From contig CANBSV010000105.1 of NCBI GenBank assembly GCA_947372225.1, positions 1 to 9,134 on the forward strand: a stretch of 9,134 nucleotides of DNA. Reading direction: 5' to 3'. Of the stretch, positions 5,325 to 9,134 are shown in pieces. Both the position numbers and the translations under genes were made by a program. The DNA comes from Burkholderiales bacterium. GTDB taxonomy: Bacteria > Pseudomonadota > Gammaproteobacteria > Burkholderiales > Burkholderiaceae_C. The stretch's first letter is position 1; each line of letters starts with the position of its first letter. Under the pieces are notes generated by a model that worked only from the letters and a program-made list of their open reading frames with translations, was not told the DNA's origin and ran no database searches.

Positions 5325-6770
5325 TCAGCTCTCCTCGGACCAGGCGAAGCCGTCGCGCGCGATCAGCGCGCTGGATGCGGCGGGCCCCCAGCCGCCCGCT
5401 GCATAAGGTTTGGGGCCCTCGGGCTCGCGTGACCAGTGGTTCAAGATGGGCTCCACCCAGCGCCAGGCCTGCTCCTGCTCGTCGCTGCGCACGAACAGGT
5501 TGAGCCTTCCTGCCAACGCATCGAGCAGCAGCCGTTCATATGCGCCCACCCTCTCGGTGGCAAAGGCCTTGTCGAAGTCCAGGTCCAGGGACACGGGCGC
5601 CAGCAGCTCGTGCTGCCCCGTTCCCTTGGCGGCCATCAGGTGCAGCTCGAGGCCGTCCTCGGGCTGCAGCTTGATCACCAGCTTGTTGGCCGCGCCCGTG
5701 CTCGGAAAGATCGAGTGCGGCACATGGCGAAAGTTGATGACGATGTGCGCTTCTTGTGTCGCGAGCCGCTTCCCGGTGCGGATGTAGAAAGGCACGCCCG
5801 CCCAGCGCCAGTTCTGCACCTCGGTGCGCAACGCCACGAAAGTCTCGGTGGTGCTGCCGGACAGCGGCTCGGACTCCTGCTGGTAGCCGGGCACCGGCTG
5901 CCCTGCAATCACGCCGGCGCGGTATTGACCTCGCACCACGTCGCGAGCCACGTCGGTCTCGGTGAACGGCCGCAGCGATCGCAGCACCTTGAGCTTTTCG
6001 TCGCGAATGGCGTCCGCATCGCTGCTGGCCGGTGCTTCCATCGCGATCATGGTGAGCAGCTGCAGTGCGTGGTTTTGCACCATGTCGCGCAGCGCGCCGG
6101 TGCGGTTGTAGAAATCGCCGCGCGAGCCCACGCCCAGGCTCTCAGCCAGCGTGATCTGGATGTTGGCGATGCTTTCGCGGCGCCAGATCGGCTCGAACAG
6201 CGCGTTGCCAAAGCGCAGCGCCGAGAGGTTTTGCACCGCCGGCTTGCCCAGGTAATGGTCGATTCGCAGCGCCTGTCGCTCGTCGAACACGCTGCGCAAC
6301 ACCTTGTTGATCTGCTGCGCGCTGGCCAGATCGTGGCCGAGCGGCTTTTCAAGCACCACGCGCACGTGCGGGCCGTTCAGACCCACCGCGCCGAGCTGCT
6401 CACACACCGGCATGAACAGATGCGGGCTGGTCGCGAGAAACAGCACCACCGTTTCGGCGCCACGCTCGTCGATCCAGGTCTTCAGCCCCTGATAGTCCTC
6501 GACCCTGGACAAGTCCATGCGCCGGTAGTGCAGCAGTTGCGCAAATCGCTCGAACTCGGACCTGGTGGGGCGCTTGGCCTCTTCGACATCTGCGAAGCGG
6601 CCCCGGATCAGTTCGCGGTACTGCTCGTCACTGCGCGCATCACGCGCCACAGCCAGGATGCGACCGTCGTGCGGCAACTTGCCATGACGAAAAGCCTGAA
6701 ACAACGCCGGCATCAGCTTGCGCCACGCCAGGTCACCGGTACCGCCAAAGAGAACGAGGTCAAAAGCCAT
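5325..6770 (-). CDS. zwf: Glucose-6-phosphate 1-dehydrogenase, 481 aa
   Basis: The enzyme oxidises glucose-6-phosphate to 6-phosphogluconolactone with NADP or NAD, in the cytoplasm, feeding the Entner-Doudoroff and pentose phosphate routes. The start MAFDLVLFGGTGDLAWRKLM contains the Rossmann dinucleotide motif GGTGDLAxRKL (9-19). EKPLGHDL (141-148) and RIDHYLGK (169-176), with the catalytic His region, are the G6PDH signatures, and the KPAVQNL that follows is also typical. Length is normal. The frame is open 18 codons further upstream to 6824, but that part lacks family resemblance and overlaps the putative regulatory repeat, so ATG 6770 is preferred. No strong Shine-Dalgarno is visible. hexR follows after six bases. 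No 6-phosphogluconolactonase gene is in the window, although in Pseudomonas pgl follows zwf. Confidence 0.98.
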   Translation of the reverse strand: MAFDLVLFGGTGDLAWRKLMPALFQAFRHGKLPHDGRILAVARDARSDEQYRELIRGRFADVEEAKRPTRSEFERFAQLLHYRRMDLSRVEDYQGLKTWIDERGAETVVLFLATSPHLFMPVCEQLGAVGLNGPHVRVVLEKPLGHDLASAQQINKVLRSVFDERQALRIDHYLGKPAVQNLSALRFGNALFEPIWRRESIANIQITLAESLGVGSRGDFYNRTGALRDMVQNHALQLLTMIAMEAPASSDADAIRDEKLKVLRSLRPFTETDVARDVVRGQYRAGVIAGQPVPGYQQESEPLSGSTTETFVALRTEVQNWRWAGVPFYIRTGKRLATQEAHIVINFRHVPHSIFPSTGAANKLVIKLQPEDGLELHLMAAKGTGQHELLAPVSLDLDFDKAFATERVGAYERLLLDALAGRLNLFVRSDEQEQAWRWVEPILNHWSREPEGPKPYAAGGWGPAASSALIARDGFAWSEES

Positions 6771-6902
6771 TGCGATGTAATTTAGTTTCCATAGAATGAT
6801 CACACTGGTTACATCTTCCGTCAATCGCGAACATTGCCTTTGCGTCGATAGTTTTCAGGCGTGTCCGCTGTTGGACCAGTGAACTGTTTGAGGACCTCCG
6901 AG
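6771..6902. promoter_or_regulatory. Divergent zwf/edd control region with TGTAA inverted repeat
   Basis: These 132 bases must hold the promoters of both operons. GATGTAA (6774-6780) and its inverse TTACATC (6809-6815) form a 7-bp inverted repeat with 28 bases between, immediately before the zwf start. TGTAA resembles the half-site of HexR operators described in gamma-proteobacteria (palindromes of the TGTAATT...AATTACA kind), but the spacing is too wide for a single such site, so two separate degenerate sites or a different factor are possible. A TTGACG hexamer on the minus strand (read from about 6826 leftwards) is a possible zwf -35, but I could not pair it with a good -10. The GAGG at about 6890 is the edd Shine-Dalgarno. 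Confidence 0.5.
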
Positions 6903-8729
6903 ATGCAGCTCCATCCCACCGTTTTGCGTGTCACGCAACGCATCCGCGAGCGCAGCCTCGCCAGCCGGTCGGCGTACCTGGCGCGCATCCGTGAAGCGGC
7001 ACAGACGGCGGGTGGTCGCGCAGCGCGTACCCGCGTGTCGTGTACCAATCTGGCCCACGCGATGGCAGCCACCCCGTTAGCCGACAAACTGGTGATCCGC
7101 GAACAGCGCGCGCCCAACCTGGGCATCGTGTCGGCCTACAACGACATGCTCTCGGCCCATCAGCCGTTCGAGCAGTTTCCTGCCCTCATCAAGCGCGCGG
7201 CGCGCGAGCGCGGAGCTACCGCGCAGTTCGCCGGCGGCGTTCCGGCGATGTGCGACGGTGTCACGCAAGGCCAGCCTGGCATGGAGCTGTCGCTGTGGTC
7301 GCGCGACGTGATCGCACAGTCCACCGCCATCGCGCTCAGCCACGCGGTGTTCGACGGCGCGCTCATGCTTGGCGTGTGCGACAAGATCGTGCCTGGGCTG
7401 CTGATCGGCGCGCTGGCGTTCGGTCATTTGCCGACGATCTTCGTGCCGGCCGGGCCGATGACCTCGGGCATGGCCAACGACGAAAAGGGCCGCATCCGGC
7501 AGCTCTACGCTCAGGGGCTGGTCGGCCGCGAGGAACTGCTCTCCGCCGAAATGCAGAGTTACCACGGTGCCGGCACCTGCACCTTCTACGGCACCGCCAA
7601 CAGCAACCAGATGCTGATGGAAGTGATGGGCCTGCACCTGCCGGGCAGCGCCTTCATCACGCCGGGCACGTCGCTGCGCGAAGCGCTCACTATCGAGGCC
7701 ACGCGCCGCCTTCTCGACATGTGCGCGCCGGGTGCGGACCACACGCCGATCGGCGAAATCGTCGACGAGCGCGCGATCGTCAATGCCATCGTCGGCCTGC
7801 TGGCCACCGGCGGCTCGACCAACCACACGCTGCATCTGGTGGCCATTGCCAGCGCTGCGGGCATCGTGATCGACTGGACCGACTTCGACGAGTTGTCGGC
7901 GGCCACACCGCTGCTCACGCGCATGTACCCCAACGGCCAGGCCGACGTGAACCATTTCCACGCGGCCGGCGGCATGGGGTTGTTGGTGCGCGAGCTGCTC
8001 GACGCCGGCTTGCTGCACGACGACGTGCGCACCGTCATAGGCCATGGCTTGCGCGCCCATGTGGCCGAACCCTGGCTGGATGGGGGCCGTCTGGCCTGGC
8101 GCACGCCGCCCGCGGTGCCGGGCGACAGTAGTGTGCTGCGCGTTGTTGCTGACCCTTTTCAAACGGACGGGGGCATGCGGCTGCTCACCGGCAACCTCGG
8201 GCGCGCGATCTTCAAGGCGTCGGCCGTCAAGCCTGAGCACCGGGTGGTCAGCGCGCCGGCGCGGGTGTTCGACTCTCAAGCCGAGATGCTCGCGGCCTTC
8301 AAGGCCGGCGAGCTCGACCGCGATGTGGTCGTGGTCGTGCGCTTTCAGGGTCCGCGGGCCAATGGCATGCCGGAACTGCACCAGCTCACGCCCAGCCTGG
8401 CCGTGTTGCAAGACAAGGGCTATCGCGTTGCACTGGTTACTGACGGGCGCATGAGCGGTGCTTCGGGGAAGGTCCCGGCGGCCATCCATGTGTGGCCCGA
8501 GGCTCTGGCCGGTGGCGCGCTGGCTTTGGTGCGCGATGGCGATGTGGTGCGCCTCGATGGCCACGCGGGCACGCTCGACGTGTTGGTCGATGAGGCGCAA
8601 TGGACATCGCGCGAGCGGACCGTGGCACCTGTGGGCGTGGCCGACACCGGCTGCGGTCGCGAGCTGTTCGCCGCCCACCGGCGCGCCAGCCTGTGCGCAG
8701 AGCAGGGCGCCATCAGCTGGGCGGTCTGA
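6903..8729 (+). CDS. edd: 6-phosphogluconate dehydratase, 608 aa
   Basis: Edd dehydrates 6-phosphogluconate to 2-keto-3-deoxy-6-phosphogluconate (KDPG), the first committed step of the Entner-Doudoroff pathway. The protein belongs to the IlvD/Edd family of iron-sulphur dehydratases. The cluster cysteines lie in MCDGVTQGQPGMELS (C117), GVCDKIVPGL (C159) and GAGTCTFYGTANSNQM (C226). SAYNDMLSAHQPFE (77-90) and the C-terminal VTDGRMSGASGKVPAAIHV (from about 512) are Edd signatures. Length fits E. coli Edd (603). The frame is open upstream to 6861, but ATG 6903 gives the usual MxLHPTVxRVTQRIxERS start and has GAGG nine bases upstream. eda follows after 26 bases in the same direction. The upstream zwf operon is divergent and probably shares regulation by HexR. 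Confidence 0.98.
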   Translation: MQLHPTVLRVTQRIRERSLASRSAYLARIREAAQTAGGRAARTRVSCTNLAHAMAATPLADKLVIREQRAPNLGIVSAYNDMLSAHQPFEQFPALIKRAARERGATAQFAGGVPAMCDGVTQGQPGMELSLWSRDVIAQSTAIALSHAVFDGALMLGVCDKIVPGLLIGALAFGHLPTIFVPAGPMTSGMANDEKGRIRQLYAQGLVGREELLSAEMQSYHGAGTCTFYGTANSNQMLMEVMGLHLPGSAFITPGTSLREALTIEATRRLLDMCAPGADHTPIGEIVDERAIVNAIVGLLATGGSTNHTLHLVAIASAAGIVIDWTDFDELSAATPLLTRMYPNGQADVNHFHAAGGMGLLVRELLDAGLLHDDVRTVIGHGLRAHVAEPWLDGGRLAWRTPPAVPGDSSVLRVVADPFQTDGGMRLLTGNLGRAIFKASAVKPEHRVVSAPARVFDSQAEMLAAFKAGELDRDVVVVVRFQGPRANGMPELHQLTPSLAVLQDKGYRVALVTDGRMSGASGKVPAAIHVWPEALAGGALALVRDGDVVRLDGHAGTLDVLVDEAQWTSRERTVAPVGVADTGCGRELFAAHRRASLCAEQGAISWAV

Positions 8730-8755
8730 TCGAGCCGCCCTCCATCCAGCCTTCC

Positions 8756-9134
8756 ATGGAAGCCACCCGCCTGATGAACACCGAATTGCTGCACAACCAG
8801 GTCCTCGACGACGTGATGAGCGCCGTGCCCGTCATCCCCGTGATCGTGATCGACCGCGTTGAAGACGCCTTGCCACTGGCGCGCGCGCTGGTGGCTGGCG
8901 GTCTGCGCGTGCTCGAGGTCACGCTGCGCACACCCGCTGCGCTCGATGCCCTGCGGGCCATGTGCAGCGTGCCCGGCGCCATCGTCGGTGCGGGTACGGT
9001 GCTGGACGTCGGTCAGTACGACGCGGCCATCGAAGCCGGTGCGCAATTCGTCGTGTCGCCCGGCCTGACCGATCACCTGGCCGGCGCGGCTCGCGAACGC
9101 GCGGTGCCGCTGCTGCCCGGCACTGCCACGGCCA
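8756..9134 (+). CDS. eda: KDPG aldolase (2-keto-3-deoxy-6-phosphogluconate aldolase), N-terminal part (C-terminus beyond window)
   Basis: Eda splits KDPG into pyruvate and glyceraldehyde-3-phosphate, completing the pathway begun by edd just upstream. The 126 visible residues show the family motifs in order: VIPVIVIDRVEDALPLARAL (27-46), GGLRVLEVTLRT (48-59) with catalytic-pocket Glu54 and Arg58, VGAGTVL (77-83), QFVVSPGLT (97-105) and LPGTATA (120-126). The Schiff-base lysine (Lys133 in E. coli) lies just past the window end, so it cannot be checked here. Glu54, Arg58, Thr81 and Pro102 align with Glu45, Arg49, Thr73 and Pro94 of the E. coli enzyme. The start is either ATG 8756 or ATG 8774. 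The second has GGAAG upstream and may be the true one; the first is given to keep the full frame. No terminator separates it from edd. Confidence 0.96.
   Translation, partial: MEATRLMNTELLHNQVLDDVMSAVPVIPVIVIDRVEDALPLARALVAGGLRVLEVTLRTPAALDALRAMCSVPGAIVGAGTVLDVGQYDAAIEAGAQFVVSPGLTDHLAGAARERAVPLLPGTATA

Noticed and set aside
5436..6785. 449-codon plus-strand frame opposite zwf
   Set aside because: It is a high-GC shadow of zwf, whose motifs are unambiguous. The translation is rich in H, Q, V and A without domain resemblance.
6771..6824. 18-residue N-terminal extension of Zwf
   Set aside because: G6PDH proteins normally begin just before the GGTGDL motif, and the extension covers the likely regulatory inverted repeat.
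7077..8678. 533-codon minus-strand frame opposite edd
   Set aside because: It is an antisense shadow of the well-supported edd gene, with no start signal and no family features.
1..9134. CRISPR array or insertion sequence
   Set aside because: I saw no regularly spaced direct repeats, transposase motifs or terminal inverted repeats anywhere in the window.

Overview
The window joins two kinds of DNA. The left quarter (about 1-2510) looks like the replication and control module of an integrated mobile element. The right part (about 3100-9134) looks like ordinary chromosome carrying central carbon metabolism genes. High GC, codon use, and the arrangement zwf-hexR divergent from edd-eda suggest a betaproteobacterium of the Burkholderiales, perhaps Comamonadaceae. 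That assignment is inferred from protein family resemblance only; no rRNA or other marker gene is present.

Left region, all genes on the minus strand and reading out of the window: a 125-aa protein with two AlpA-like helix-turn-helix modules (2132-2509), a 68-aa AlpA-family regulator (1796-2002), a 67-aa protein of unknown function coupled to it by an ATGA overlap (1596-1799), and the first 502 residues of a phage/satellite bifunctional primase-polymerase (1-1507). This order is typical of the early region of satellites and integrative elements. No integrase, capsid or attachment site is visible here. The 88-bp leader in front of the primase is unusual. It holds three consecutive hairpins: one displays the primase Shine-Dalgarno in its loop, and the other two look like terminators of the opposite strand.

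Boundary region: 2510-3102 has no gene I can support. It is less GC-rich than its surroundings (63 of 120 bases are G or C at 2821-2940), contains several small inverted repeats, and ends with a strong plus-strand intrinsic terminator (2983-3009) that has no convincing gene in front of it.

Right region: an orphan ModA-like periplasmic binding protein (3103-3849) overlaps by one base a DUF1653 protein (3849-4094). After a 162-bp gap comes a 45-aa very basic protein (4257-4394). A long hairpin (4414-4452) then separates this rightward set from the converging zwf-hexR operon.

The Entner-Doudoroff block follows. zwf (glucose-6-phosphate dehydrogenase, 5325-6770) and hexR (RpiR-family regulator, 4455-5318) form a minus-strand operon. 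Divergently, edd (6-phosphogluconate dehydratase, 6903-8729) and eda (KDPG aldolase, 8756 to the window end) form a plus-strand operon. The 132-bp gap between zwf and edd carries a wide inverted repeat of TGTAA half-sites, a candidate HexR operator region. Together the four genes cover glucose-6-phosphate oxidation, dehydration to KDPG, cleavage of KDPG, and a regulator whose family responds to KDPG. 6-Phosphogluconolactonase (pgl) is not in the window.
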